A DNA stretch of 64,000 nucleotides from HIMB11 sp965657135 (lineage in GTDB: Bacteria > Pseudomonadota > Alphaproteobacteria > Rhodobacterales > Rhodobacteraceae). The stretch covers positions 62,001 through 126,000 of the forward strand of contig CBFHNF010000005.1 of NCBI GenBank assembly GCA_965657135.1, given 5' to 3'. The notes beneath the pieces are model-generated. The model made no database searches. It had not been told where the DNA came from and saw only the letters and a program-made list of their open reading frames with translations. Of the stretch, positions 8,909-16,085 are shown piece by piece. Both the position numbers and the translations under genes were made by a program. Position 1 is the stretch's first letter. Each line of letters starts with the position of its first letter.

Positions 8909-9043
8909 TTACGCGCTTAGCGACTTGCGACCACGTGCGCGACGCGCATTAAGAATTTTGCGGCCGTTTTTCGTCGCCATGCGCGAACGAAAACCATGGC
9001 GGCGTTTGCGAACCAAGTTTGATGGTTGAAAGGTGCGTTTCAT
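8909..9043 (-). CDS. rpmH: 50S ribosomal protein L34
   Basis: A 44-residue, highly basic protein beginning MKRTFQPSNLVRKRRHGF and ending GRKSLSA, which is the L34 signature throughout. It binds 23S rRNA in the large subunit. Stop TAA at 8909-8911. First gene of the minus-strand run rpmH-rnpA-yidD, with a clear sigma-70-type promoter 66 bases upstream of its start. Confidence 0.97.
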   Translation of the reverse strand: MKRTFQPSNLVRKRRHGFRSRMATKNGRKILNARRARGRKSLSA

Positions 9044-9108
9044 CGCTCCGTCTCCGTTTTTAATGGGTGCAATACCAGATTCGCACCAAAGGTAATTCTG
9101 AGCTGCTG

Positions 9109-9137
9109 CGTATAAGGGGCATCTAATGATAAGTCAA
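9109..9137 (-). promoter_or_regulatory. Sigma-70-type promoter of rpmH-rnpA-yidD
   Basis: On the minus strand TTGACT (9132-9137) and TATACG (9109-9114) are separated by exactly 17 bases. Transcription would start near 9102 and give a leader of about 60 bases before rpmH. Seen in the sequence; activity is inferred. Confidence 0.65.
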
Positions 9138-9304
9138 ACCCACCCCACTGCTTTTGCAATATTTTTTCCAACTCAAAGCGCTATGTTACAATATCGGCCA
9201 AGAATCGACTATTTTTTTCACGTTTTACAGGAATTTCTCACCCCTTCGTGATGACACTAGCATTTTCTCCGAAAGCACGCTTGTTATGTAGGAGCGAGGA
9301 AAAC

Positions 9305-10000
9305 ATGAAACGACTTTTGCCATTAATACTGCTGATATTAGGAGGAATTCTAGGGTCCGTCTTTTTGGGTGACTATCTGTCGTTAAGTGTGTTGAGAGAC
9401 AATCAGAGCCAGATACTAGAATACAAATCCAACTCCCCTTTGTTTGTCGCCGCGCTTTTCTTTCTAGCGTATTTCGGAATTGTTGCGTTTTCACTACCTG
9501 GGGCCGCTTTGGCATCACTTGTCGGTGGGTTTTTGTTTGGTTTGCCGTTAGGAGGCGCACTTAACATTACCGCTGCGGCATTGGGGGCAATTACGATATT
9601 TACTGCAATCAGGCTTGGGTTTGGATCTGCGCTTGCTGCACGGATCGACCAATCAGATGGGGCGGTTGCGCGGCTGCTTAGTAACTTACGTGCGCATGAA
9701 ATCAGTATGCTTTTGATCTTGCGCCTTGTGCCTGTTGTACCGTTTTTCGTTGCTAACATCGCACCCGCATTGGTGGGCGTTCGCCCGGTTAATTTTGTGT
9801 GGACAACGTTTATTGGGATTTTACCAGGTGGCTTGATCTACACTTGGATTGGCGTTGGATTGGGTGACATCCTAGCGAGTGCCGATGAACCCGATTTTTC
9901 GATTATTTGGTCACCAAATGTTCTGGGGCCGTTACTGGGATTGGTGGTGTTGTCTGCGTTGCCCATTTTCTTCAATCAAAGGAACTCGGATGAAGTTTGA
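9305..10000 (+). CDS. TVP38/TMEM64 (DedA-like, VTT domain) membrane protein
   Basis: A 231-residue membrane protein. ATG 9305 is chosen for the AGGAGCGAGG site just upstream; the longer frame from 9248 is rejected. An N-terminal membrane segment is followed by the VTT/SNARE-associated domain: FSLPGAALASLVGGFLFG (re-entrant helix) and later LILRLVPVVPFF with GILPGGLIYTWIG. Relatives (DedA, TMEM41, VMP1) flip or scramble lipids such as undecaprenyl phosphate; the bacterial TVP38 substrate is unsettled. The next gene starts inside its last codons (overlap 9990-10000), so the two are coupled. Confidence 0.9.
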   Translation: MKRLLPLILLILGGILGSVFLGDYLSLSVLRDNQSQILEYKSNSPLFVAALFFLAYFGIVAFSLPGAALASLVGGFLFGLPLGGALNITAAALGAITIFTAIRLGFGSALAARIDQSDGAVARLLSNLRAHEISMLLILRLVPVVPFFVANIAPALVGVRPVNFVWTTFIGILPGGLIYTWIGVGLGDILASADEPDFSIIWSPNVLGPLLGLVVLSALPIFFNQRNSDEV

Positions 10001-11387
10001 TGCTGACTTAGTGGTGATTGGAGCGGGTTCTGCGGGGCTTTCGGTTGCTGCGGGCGCTGTGCAAATGGGTGCAAATGTGGTCTTGATCGAAGGTGGGTTA
10101 ATGGGTGGGGATTGCCTTAATACTGGCTGCGTCCCGTCCAAGGCGATGATCGAAGCCGCGCGCCGCGTCAAAAGTGCTGCATCTGCAGAAGCTCTGTGGG
10201 TAAACTGCAAGGACGCATCAGTAAATTATGATTTGGTCATGCAACATGTTCGTTCAACCATCTCTGCAATTGCCCCGCACGACAGTCAGGAAAGATTTGA
10301 AAAATTAGGCGTGCGGGTGATCCGCGGGGTTGCAAAATTTCAATCAGAACGATCGGTTATTGTATCGGGTGAAACCATATCGGCAAGGCGGATTGTCATC
10401 GCGACAGGCGCAAAAGCCAGCGTACCAAAAATCGCCGGTTTGGATCGAATGTCCTACTATACAAATGAAAACTTTTTTGAAAATCGTGATCGGCCGTCGC
10501 ATCTTATCATCATCGGCGGTGGCCCAATTGGGGTGGAATTGGCGCAGGCACATGCACAATTGGGCATTGCGACAACGGTGATAGAACGATCCCAAATCCT
10601 TCCAAAGGAGACAGGATTGACCCGCGATATCATTCGCGGGGCACTTTTGGAGGATGGTGTAAAGCTCCTGGAAATGGCAGACATTTACAAAGTTGAAAGC
10701 CAAGGCGCCACAAAGATGGTACATATGTCAGACGGCACTGTGATCAACGGATCGCATATTTTGGTGGCAACAGGTCGTCGCGCTAATACAGACACCCTTG
10801 ATCTTGATAAAGCGGGAATTGAAAAAAGTCCCGTTGGGATCAAGGTCGATCCTCAGTTGCGAACCTCCAACTCCAAAGTCTACGCAATTGGTGATGTGAT
10901 TGGAGAAGAGCAATTCACGCATGTCGCAGGTTATCACGCATCGCTGGTTGTCCGTTCAGCGCTGTTTTCATTGCCTGCAAAACGGCGCACACAACATATC
11001 CCTCGTGTCACATATTGTGATCCAGAGATTGCAAGCATCGGGGATATTTCTGATGATAATGGGGTTGAGAGCTATAAGGTTGAGTACAATGCTTTGGACC
11101 GTGCGATAGCGGGATCGCGCACGCTGGGTTACGCGCGGATCTGGGTTAAAAGTGGCCGCGTTTGCGGCGTTACGATTGTGGGGGCGCAGGCAGGTGAATT
11201 AATTCATTTTTGGTCATTGGTGATGGCGCAAAACATCAAACTTTCTAAAGTGTCCAGTGTAATCGCACCTTATCCAACCATGTCTGACATTAACAAAAAG
11301 CTGATTGGTGCTTATTTCACGCCGCGCTTATTTGACAATTCCAAAATTAAGTCGTTTGTAAAATTTATTCAACGCTGGGTGCCATAA
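9990..11387 (+). CDS. FAD-dependent disulfide oxidoreductase of mercuric reductase / lipoamide dehydrogenase type
   Basis: A 465-residue class I flavin disulfide oxidoreductase: FAD-binding GAGSAGLS, redox pair C42 and C47 in GGDCLNTGCVPSK, NAD(P)H-binding GGGPIGVELAQ, FAD motif IGDV and the C-terminal dimer domain. Lipoamide dehydrogenase needs a His-Glu pair near the C-terminus (HPT..E); here the site reads APYPTMSD, so both are absent. The extra C-terminal cysteines and N-terminal metal-binding domain of MerA are absent too. The true substrate is therefore unknown. Start 9990 overlaps the TVP38 stop by 11 bases, and the kinase gene follows after 2 bases: a three-gene operon. Confidence 0.88.
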   Translation: MKFDADLVVIGAGSAGLSVAAGAVQMGANVVLIEGGLMGGDCLNTGCVPSKAMIEAARRVKSAASAEALWVNCKDASVNYDLVMQHVRSTISAIAPHDSQERFEKLGVRVIRGVAKFQSERSVIVSGETISARRIVIATGAKASVPKIAGLDRMSYYTNENFFENRDRPSHLIIIGGGPIGVELAQAHAQLGIATTVIERSQILPKETGLTRDIIRGALLEDGVKLLEMADIYKVESQGATKMVHMSDGTVINGSHILVATGRRANTDTLDLDKAGIEKSPVGIKVDPQLRTSNSKVYAIGDVIGEEQFTHVAGYHASLVVRSALFSLPAKRRTQHIPRVTYCDPEIASIGDISDDNGVESYKVEYNALDRAIAGSRTLGYARIWVKSGRVCGVTIVGAQAGELIHFWSLVMAQNIKLSKVSSVIAPYPTMSDINKKLIGAYFTPRLFDNSKIKSFVKFIQRWVP

Positions 11388-11389
11388 CG

Positions 11390-12763
11390 ATGTTCAACAC
11401 GCTTTCCGGTCGGTTTCTGATTTTGACAGTTGTCTTTGTCATGCTGGCCGAAGTGTTGATTTTTGTGCCATCAATCGCCCGATTTCGCGTAGACTATCTG
11501 ACAACCCGTATCGAACGTGCTCAGATCGCGTCGCTTGCATTGCTGGCGGATGATATGCTTGCCCCCGAGATAGAAGCCGAACTATTGCAAAATGCCGATG
11601 TTTATAATGTGGTGTTGGTGCGCAATGACACCCGACAGTTGGCATTATCATCAACTTTGCCTGCGCCTGTCTCCGATACATATGACTTACGCGATCCAGG
11701 GATCGCCACACTGATCGCAGATGCGCTTTATGAGGTTACTCGTACTGATAATCGTATTATCCGAGCGATTGGTTTACCAAAATTGGATGGTGGTGAGCTT
11801 ATCGAAATCACATTGGACGCTGGCCCACTTCAAAGCGCGATGCGTGAATATGGCTTAAGGATCCTGTGGTTATCTGCAATCATTTCCATTTTTACTGCCG
11901 TGCTCTTGAACCTCTTTGTGCGTTGGGTCATCGTGCGGCCTATTGCGTATCTTGGGCAATCGATGGGTGAATATGAAAAATCCCCACATGACGCCCGCCG
12001 CATCATCATTCCACGTTCAACTGTAATTGAGTTGAAACAGGCGGAGGTTGCCCTTGCCAGTCTTCAATCCGAACTTTCCGCTGCTTTGCGACAACGACAG
12101 CGTTTGGCCCAACTTGGTGAAGCTGTTGCAAAAGTAAGTCATGATTTGCGCAATATCCTATCAACGGTGCAGTTGTTGTCTGATCGACTAGAAGAAAGTG
12201 ATGATCCAGCAGTAAAAAGACTAGCCCCTAAATTGGTCGGTTCGGTGTCTCGGGCGGTGGCGCTTAGCGAAAATACCCTCGCCTTTGGCCGCGCGGACGA
12301 GCCGATTCCGCAGTTACAACGCTGCGATGCTGCAGAAATCATTGCTGATGTAATTACTCAAGAAAAGCTTGCTTCGGGTGAGGCGCAACACATAGATTTT
12401 GAAGTAAATTGCAATATTGTTGATATTCGGGCTGATCCAGAACAGTTGTTTCGTGTGCTGCAAAATTTAATACGCAATGCACGACAGGCGTTGACGGATC
12501 GGAATGGAAAAATTCGTTTAGATTGCTATGAAGACGACGCAAGCTGGACCATTACCATCTGTGATAATGGTCCGGGGTTGCCTTCAAAAGCGGTTGAACA
12601 CTTATTTCTTCCGTTCAGCGGTGGAACGAAACGAGGAGGAAGCGGTCTTGGTTTAGCAATCGCGCATGAATTGATCACCGGACACGGTGGTACATTGTGC
12701 CTAGAAGAAAACACGCAAAACGGTGCGTGCTTCAAAATAACCTTGCCGAAAGGCCAAATCTAG
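11390..12763 (+). CDS. Orphan membrane sensor histidine kinase
   Basis: 457 residues. A membrane segment at about 8-28, a periplasmic sensor region of about 125 residues with no recognised fold, a second segment near 158-178, a HAMP-like linker, a coiled coil, then HisKA with the phosphorylated His251 in KVSHDLRN. The ATPase domain has N box NLIRNARQAL, G1 DNGPGL and G2 GGSGLGLAIA. It would autophosphorylate and pass phosphate to a response regulator, but none is encoded nearby. Its operon with a TVP38 protein and a flavoprotein suggests it senses membrane or redox state (inference). Confidence 0.9.
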   Translation: MFNTLSGRFLILTVVFVMLAEVLIFVPSIARFRVDYLTTRIERAQIASLALLADDMLAPEIEAELLQNADVYNVVLVRNDTRQLALSSTLPAPVSDTYDLRDPGIATLIADALYEVTRTDNRIIRAIGLPKLDGGELIEITLDAGPLQSAMREYGLRILWLSAIISIFTAVLLNLFVRWVIVRPIAYLGQSMGEYEKSPHDARRIIIPRSTVIELKQAEVALASLQSELSAALRQRQRLAQLGEAVAKVSHDLRNILSTVQLLSDRLEESDDPAVKRLAPKLVGSVSRAVALSENTLAFGRADEPIPQLQRCDAAEIIADVITQEKLASGEAQHIDFEVNCNIVDIRADPEQLFRVLQNLIRNARQALTDRNGKIRLDCYEDDASWTITICDNGPGLPSKAVEHLFLPFSGGTKRGGSGLGLAIAHELITGHGGTLCLEENTQNGACFKITLPKGQI

Positions 12764-12847
12764 TTCTGTCAAAAGTGTGTGTTTTTGCACAAATTTATAA
12801 TTTTGCCCTTGCAAAGGTGACCGCAACCAATTAGTTCACGCCCTCAC

Positions 12848-12924
12848 GGACCGATAGCTCAGCTGGATAGAGTACTTGACTACGAATCAAGGGGTCGGGG
12901 GTTCGAATCCTCCTCGGTCCGCCA
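12848..12924 (+). tRNA. tRNA-Arg (anticodon ACG)
   Basis: 77 bases including an encoded CCA. The acceptor stem GGACCGA pairs with TCGGTCC, the D arm has AGCTCAGCTGGATAGAG, the anticodon stem is CTTGA/TCAAG around loop CTACGAA (anticodon ACG, deaminated to ICG in the cell) and the T arm has GGTTCGAATCC. It borders the AT-rich accessory patch up to about 14.8 kb, so it is a candidate integration site, although I see no second copy of its 3' end. Confidence 0.97.
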
Positions 12925-12975
12925 TTCAATAAAATTGTCATAATTAAAACAATGTCATGGCGTATACACGTTTAT

Positions 12976-12999
12976 TTCGCCCCCACATTCGCCCCCACA
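12976..12999. repeat. Tandem 12-base direct repeat downstream of tRNA-Arg
   Basis: TTCGCCCCCACA occurs twice without spacing, 52 bases after the tRNA. It is GC-rich in an AT-rich setting. It may be an attachment-site or protein-binding remnant; the function is unknown. Confidence 0.6.
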
Positions 13000-13009
13000 A
13001 ATTAATTTG

Positions 13010-13123
13010 CTAGTAGCTCATTTCACCCACAAATGTGCCATCTGCCCAGTAAATACGTACAATCTGTTTAACAGGCGGTTTTTTTGCTTCTAGCTTGTTT
13101 AGTCGTGCTTTGAAGTTACTCAT
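13010..13123 (-). CDS. Small 37-residue hypothetical protein
   Basis: Starts MSNFKARLNKLEAKKP and ends FVGEMSY. GATGAGG lies about seven bases before the ATG, a fair ribosome site. The N-terminus is a charged, probably helical stretch; the C-terminus (VRIYWADGTFVGE) looks like a beta hairpin. Short proteins of this build are common beside phage packaging genes in this lineage, and a DUF5681 gene lies 1 kb away on the same strand, so it may be a prophage leftover (inference). No function is recognised. Confidence 0.5.
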   Translation of the reverse strand: MSNFKARLNKLEAKKPPVKQIVRIYWADGTFVGEMSY

Positions 13124-13221
13124 TGGCGCCTCATCGGGCTAGGAAGTTATTTCTGCGTTAGCCTACTTTACCAGAAATGAGGTTGAGGCTCAGCAATTTC
13201 TGTTGCTGTTCATTCCACTCT

Positions 13222-13245
13222 CGCACTCTAGTGCGCTTTTTGTAC
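13222..13245 (+). terminator. Possible intrinsic terminator, plus orientation
   Basis: CGCACT-CT-AGTGCG (CGCAC stem with a TCTA loop) followed by CTTTTTG. The T-run is on the plus strand, while the adjacent adhesin gene is on the minus strand, so it would stop transcripts coming from the tRNA-Arg side. Confidence 0.4.
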
Positions 13246-13253
13246 ATTTTAAA

Positions 13254-13883
13254 TTAACGAAGTTTGAAAAAAATACCAACTCCTAGGCTTGTGCCGACGT
13301 GTTCATTTATACCGATGTTAAACGACATCTTTATTTTCTCATTTTCTGAATGGGAAACGAAGCCCAGGGCAAAGGCATCTTCTCCATTTACTTCACCATA
13401 ACCGATGCCAAATCCTGATTTAAAATCGCCACTTGTGGAATTAATACTAGACGCGCTGGCGATCGACATTGCGGTCAATCCTGATGCAAATACTTGCGCT
13501 CGTTCAAGCGTCACTGAGTCTTGTCTGTCACTGTGAACCCTCAAAGATTCGAAATCAGAATCTGTTTCAGCAATCTCAGATTCAAGGTTTGTTTCTAGAG
13601 TATTTATGTCAGAAGTATTGCCACTAATGTTACTGGAGTTAGAAGAAATGCTGGTTGAGTTAGAAGAAATGCTAGTCGAGTTAGAAGAAATGCTGGTCGA
13701 GTTAGAAGAAATGTCACCTGCATTCGTTAAAATGTCAACTTTATTCGTCAAAATGTCAAATGCGTTCGTCGAAATGTTTGTACTATTCGTCGAAATGTTT
13801 GTTGTATTCGTCGCCACATCTTGTGCAAAGCACGCCCCAGCGAAATGTAGATTAATAACTATAAATATAGTGGAAGCGCGCAT
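13254..13883 (-). CDS. Minimal trimeric autotransporter adhesin (YadA-type anchor, heptad stalk)
   Basis: 209 residues. Signal peptide at 1-20 (MRASTIFIVI...GACFA). Residues about 25-115 are a heptad stalk, with Ile at 30, 37, 44 and so on every seven residues up to 93, and Asn three residues after each Ile; repeats such as SNSTSIS occur in tandem. Residues about 125-209 match the four-strand YadA membrane anchor (ASGLTAMSIASASS, then GFGIGYGEVNG, ALGFVSHSENEK, GTSLGVGIFFKLR). There is no head domain. It would form a trimeric barrel with a short surface coiled coil. The last residue is Arg, not the usual aromatic. ATG 13883 is chosen because AAAGG lies upstream; the ORF can extend to 13910. 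Confidence 0.8.
   Translation of the reverse strand: MRASTIFIVINLHFAGACFAQDVATNTTNISTNSTNISTNAFDILTNKVDILTNAGDISSNSTSISSNSTSISSNSTSISSNSSNISGNTSDINTLETNLESEIAETDSDFESLRVHSDRQDSVTLERAQVFASGLTAMSIASASSINSTSGDFKSGFGIGYGEVNGEDAFALGFVSHSENEKIKMSFNIGINEHVGTSLGVGIFFKLR
13636..13713. repeat. 21-base tandem repeats encoding stalk heptads
   Basis: Nearly identical 21-base units start at 13636, 13657, 13678 and 13699 (GAGTTAGAAGAAATGCTGGT as read on plus, the last unit partial). Each encodes one heptad on the minus strand. A second, more diverged set of 21-base units (ATTCGTCGAAATGTTTGT type) runs about 13725-13812. Unit gain or loss keeps the frame, so stalk length could vary between strains. Confidence 0.9.
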
Positions 13884-13943
13884 TGGTAACCTTTGAATTA
13901 TTTCAAACATAAAATCTTAAAGCGATATTTGTGCCAAATTAAA

Positions 13944-14057
13944 TTATTGTATGCTTTTCAATAGTTTCTGATTGTGATGTCTTTTTGGCATCGAAGTCTC
14001 AATGCATATTTTCAAAAACTCGACAGTAACGCCTAAGTTTAACACTACTTTCTTCAT
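13944..14057 (-). CDS. Candidate small 37-residue protein
   Basis: ATG at 14055-14057 is preceded by TTGGAGAAAAAGAA, a good ribosome site. The frame encodes MKKVVLNLGVTVEFLKICIE and ends KLLKSIQ: an amphipathic, basic-ended short peptide. No family is recognised. It lies between the adhesin and the broken DUF5681 gene on the same strand. Being short and AT-rich, it could be a chance frame. Confidence 0.35.
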   Translation of the reverse strand: MKKVVLNLGVTVEFLKICIETSMPKRHHNQKLLKSIQ

Positions 14058-14110
14058 TTCTTTTTCTCCAATTTTAATAGAAAACTTCAGATAAAAGCGT
14101 GCAAAATGTT

Positions 14111-14521
14111 CTAATTTGCTTCCAAAGCCTGCAGGCGCTGTTCAATCTCCGTTAACTCCAGAGTGCGTCTTTAACTATCTATAAGACCCATCACGCGCGT
14201 TGCTTCAATTGGGGTTGGCTCACCCTCATTAACAGCTGTTAACACGCTTCCTGCTGCGACTGACGCGTCTACCGCATTTTTCATCTTGGGTAAGCTAAAT
14301 GAAACTGGCTGATCCTTGGGGGCGGGGGCTATGCGATCCATACACAGCCGCAGAGCAACGCTATCGCCTTCCAATGCTTTAGTTACTAATGTTTGGGTCA
14401 ATGCCTCTGCTTGGCCCTGTAAAAGGCTTTCAATAGCAATTGTCGCTTTGTTGCGCGAACCTTTCGGTCTGCCAGAGTTACCTGCAGAGAATTGACCAGC
14501 CGTATTTCTACCGTTTTTCAT
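14111..14521 (-). pseudogene. Phage-type DUF5681 gene with premature stop
   Basis: The open part (14171-14521) encodes 116 residues with the DUF5681 signature QFSAGNSGRPKGSRNKAT at the N-terminus and LRLCMDRIAP in the middle. DUF5681 proteins usually precede phage terminase genes. After the TAA at 14171-14173 the same frame continues for 19 codons (RRTLELTEIEQRLQALEAN) to a TAG at 14111. These codons read like the normal C-terminal helix of the family, so the TAA probably replaces a Tyr codon. No terminase, portal or capsid gene is present: a prophage remnant. The protein may still be made without its last helix. Confidence 0.75.
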
Positions 14522-14834
14522 GTGTTATAATATAACATAAATTCAACAACAGGACCATGTAACTCAGAAACCTTTAAAAATTATTGCGCGCCATAAGTGT
14601 TGCGTCTAGGATTTTGGTATGATTTTAAGCTGGGATTACAAATATTTATAAAATTACCTTAGCTCGGGCGCGCTCTTATAAAATTATATATGTTAGTTGC
14701 CAGTTTTATAGGTGGGTCACTGCGGCCGTATGATCGTTGGTAACGTGTGACATGTTTTGATCAAGAAAACTTTGAGTTTGATCTGTTGTTCTTTTTCATG
14801 CGTAGGAATTACTGAAGTATTAAAGGTAATACAC
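14522..14834. other. AT-rich 313-base region between DUF5681 and the MFS gene
   Basis: It holds a perfect palindrome at 14523-14537 (TGTTATA-A-TATAACA), immediately upstream of the DUF5681 start codon, and two identical 11-mers TTATAAAATTA at 14646-14656 and 14676-14686, thirty bases apart around a GC-rich core. No gene is convincing: the frame from TTG 14757 gives an atypical, cysteine-rich leader and is treated as non-coding. Confidence 0.5.
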
Positions 14835-16085
14835 TTGGACCATCAACAACCAACGAGACTGTCGTTATTTTCAATTGGACTTTTTGGAGTGATGCTCGGT
14901 TGTGTTGGATTGCCGATTTATTTACATGCGCCAAAGTATTTTTCCGATACGTATAATCTTTCGTTAGCCATGCTTGGGGTGGTCATGTTTGTACTTCGGG
15001 TGCTTGATTTTATCCAAGATCCCTTATTAGGTCGACTGTCAACACTGGGCATGTTCTCACACCGCACATTGTCAATTGGCGCAAGTTCGTCCATCATTTT
15101 GGGTGTATCGGGTCTATTTTTTGTGGCTGCGCCGATATCTCCGGTAGTGTGGTTTGCACTCTCGTTGGTCATGTTGTTTACGGGATATAGCCTGTCGGTT
15201 ATTTTGATTTATGCGTATTCTGCGAACAACTTTGATGAAACGGTGCAACCTATCATCGCGCGGTGGCGTGAAGCTGGGCAGTTGATTGGAATTTGTGCTT
15301 CTGCAATCGCTCCAACCCTTTTTGGTGTGAACAGTCATAAACCGTACGTTTGGATGGCCGGGTTCTTGACGGGGATTACGGTAATGGCAACTGGTTTGAT
15401 GTATCAACATTGGTTGCCAAATTTGAAAAAATCAGCACAGAAATTTGTGTTTGTCGAACCAGATGCTCGTATTCGGCCCTATTTGTTATTGGCGTTTACG
15501 AATGCGATTCCTGTTGCAATCACGTCCACCCTGTTTTTGTTTTATGTTGAACACGTGATTGGATCGCCAGATGCTTCTGGGCCGTTACTCTTGTTATTCT
15601 TTGGATCTGCAGCTTTGACCGTGCCAATTTGGAGTTTGCTAGTCAACAGGTATCGCATAGAATGGGTGTTAGTACTGGCGATGTGTGCATCACTGATCGC
15701 GTTTGTTTTTACGTTCTCCTTGGGGGAAGGTGATGTTGCTGCGTTTGCCGTAATTTGTATGATGACAGGTGTGTTGACGGGTGCGGACCTTACGCTTTTG
15801 CCTATGATATTCATTAATTCGTTACAGCGAAATAATGTCCCGAGCGAAGAGGCATTTGGATATTGGTCTTTGTCTTCTAAGCTGGCCTTGGCTATGGTTG
15901 TCGGGGCCGTTTTGCCAGGATTGGAATTATTTGGGTTTGACCCAAGCGCACCAACAGAGCAAGGCATATATAGCCTGAGCGTTGCCTATGCGATTGTGCC
16001 CACCATCTTGAAATTTTGTGCAATCTTTGTGCTGTGGCATCTTATGAAAATTTACCGCAGGAATCTACAAGGGGCCAACCTATAA
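14835..16085 (+). CDS. MFS transporter, GPH-like (sugar/cation symporter type)
   Basis: About 416 residues with roughly 12 membrane segments. The segment RVLDFIQDPLLGRLS matches the loop 2-3 signature of the glycoside-pentoside-hexuronide family (D..DP..G). The substrate is unknown. TTG at 14835 is chosen because the family-like sequence (PTRLSLFSIGLFG) begins there and TAAAGG precedes it; the open frame runs back to 14757. The 3' end overlaps the convergent small secreted-protein gene by 34 bases. Confidence 0.8.
   Translation: MDHQQPTRLSLFSIGLFGVMLGCVGLPIYLHAPKYFSDTYNLSLAMLGVVMFVLRVLDFIQDPLLGRLSTLGMFSHRTLSIGASSSIILGVSGLFFVAAPISPVVWFALSLVMLFTGYSLSVILIYAYSANNFDETVQPIIARWREAGQLIGICASAIAPTLFGVNSHKPYVWMAGFLTGITVMATGLMYQHWLPNLKKSAQKFVFVEPDARIRPYLLLAFTNAIPVAITSTLFLFYVEHVIGSPDASGPLLLLFFGSAALTVPIWSLLVNRYRIEWVLVLAMCASLIAFVFTFSLGEGDVAAFAVICMMTGVLTGADLTLLPMIFINSLQRNNVPSEEAFGYWSLSSKLALAMVVGAVLPGLELFGFDPSAPTEQGIYSLSVAYAIVPTILKFCAIFVLWHLMKIYRRNLQGANL

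Noticed and set aside
12925..13009. Remnant of an integrase gene after tRNA-Arg
   Set aside because: No frame longer than a few codons is open on either strand; stops interrupt the only suggestive tail.
13636..13812. Regular short repeats as a CRISPR array
   Set aside because: The units are directly tandem without unique spacers and encode protein heptads.
13606..13896. Plus ORF rich in LVELEEM repeats
   Set aside because: It is the antisense shadow of the adhesin's 21-base repeats; its coiled-coil look comes from the repeat itself.
14500..14834. Second attachment site (copy of the tRNA-Arg 3' end)
   Set aside because: No stretch resembling GGTTCGAATCC or TCGGTCCGCCA is visible there.
14757..14834. 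Extra 26 codons at the MFS N-terminus
   Set aside because: Cysteine-rich, unlike the family; the TTG at 14835 has a better ribosome site and matches the expected start.
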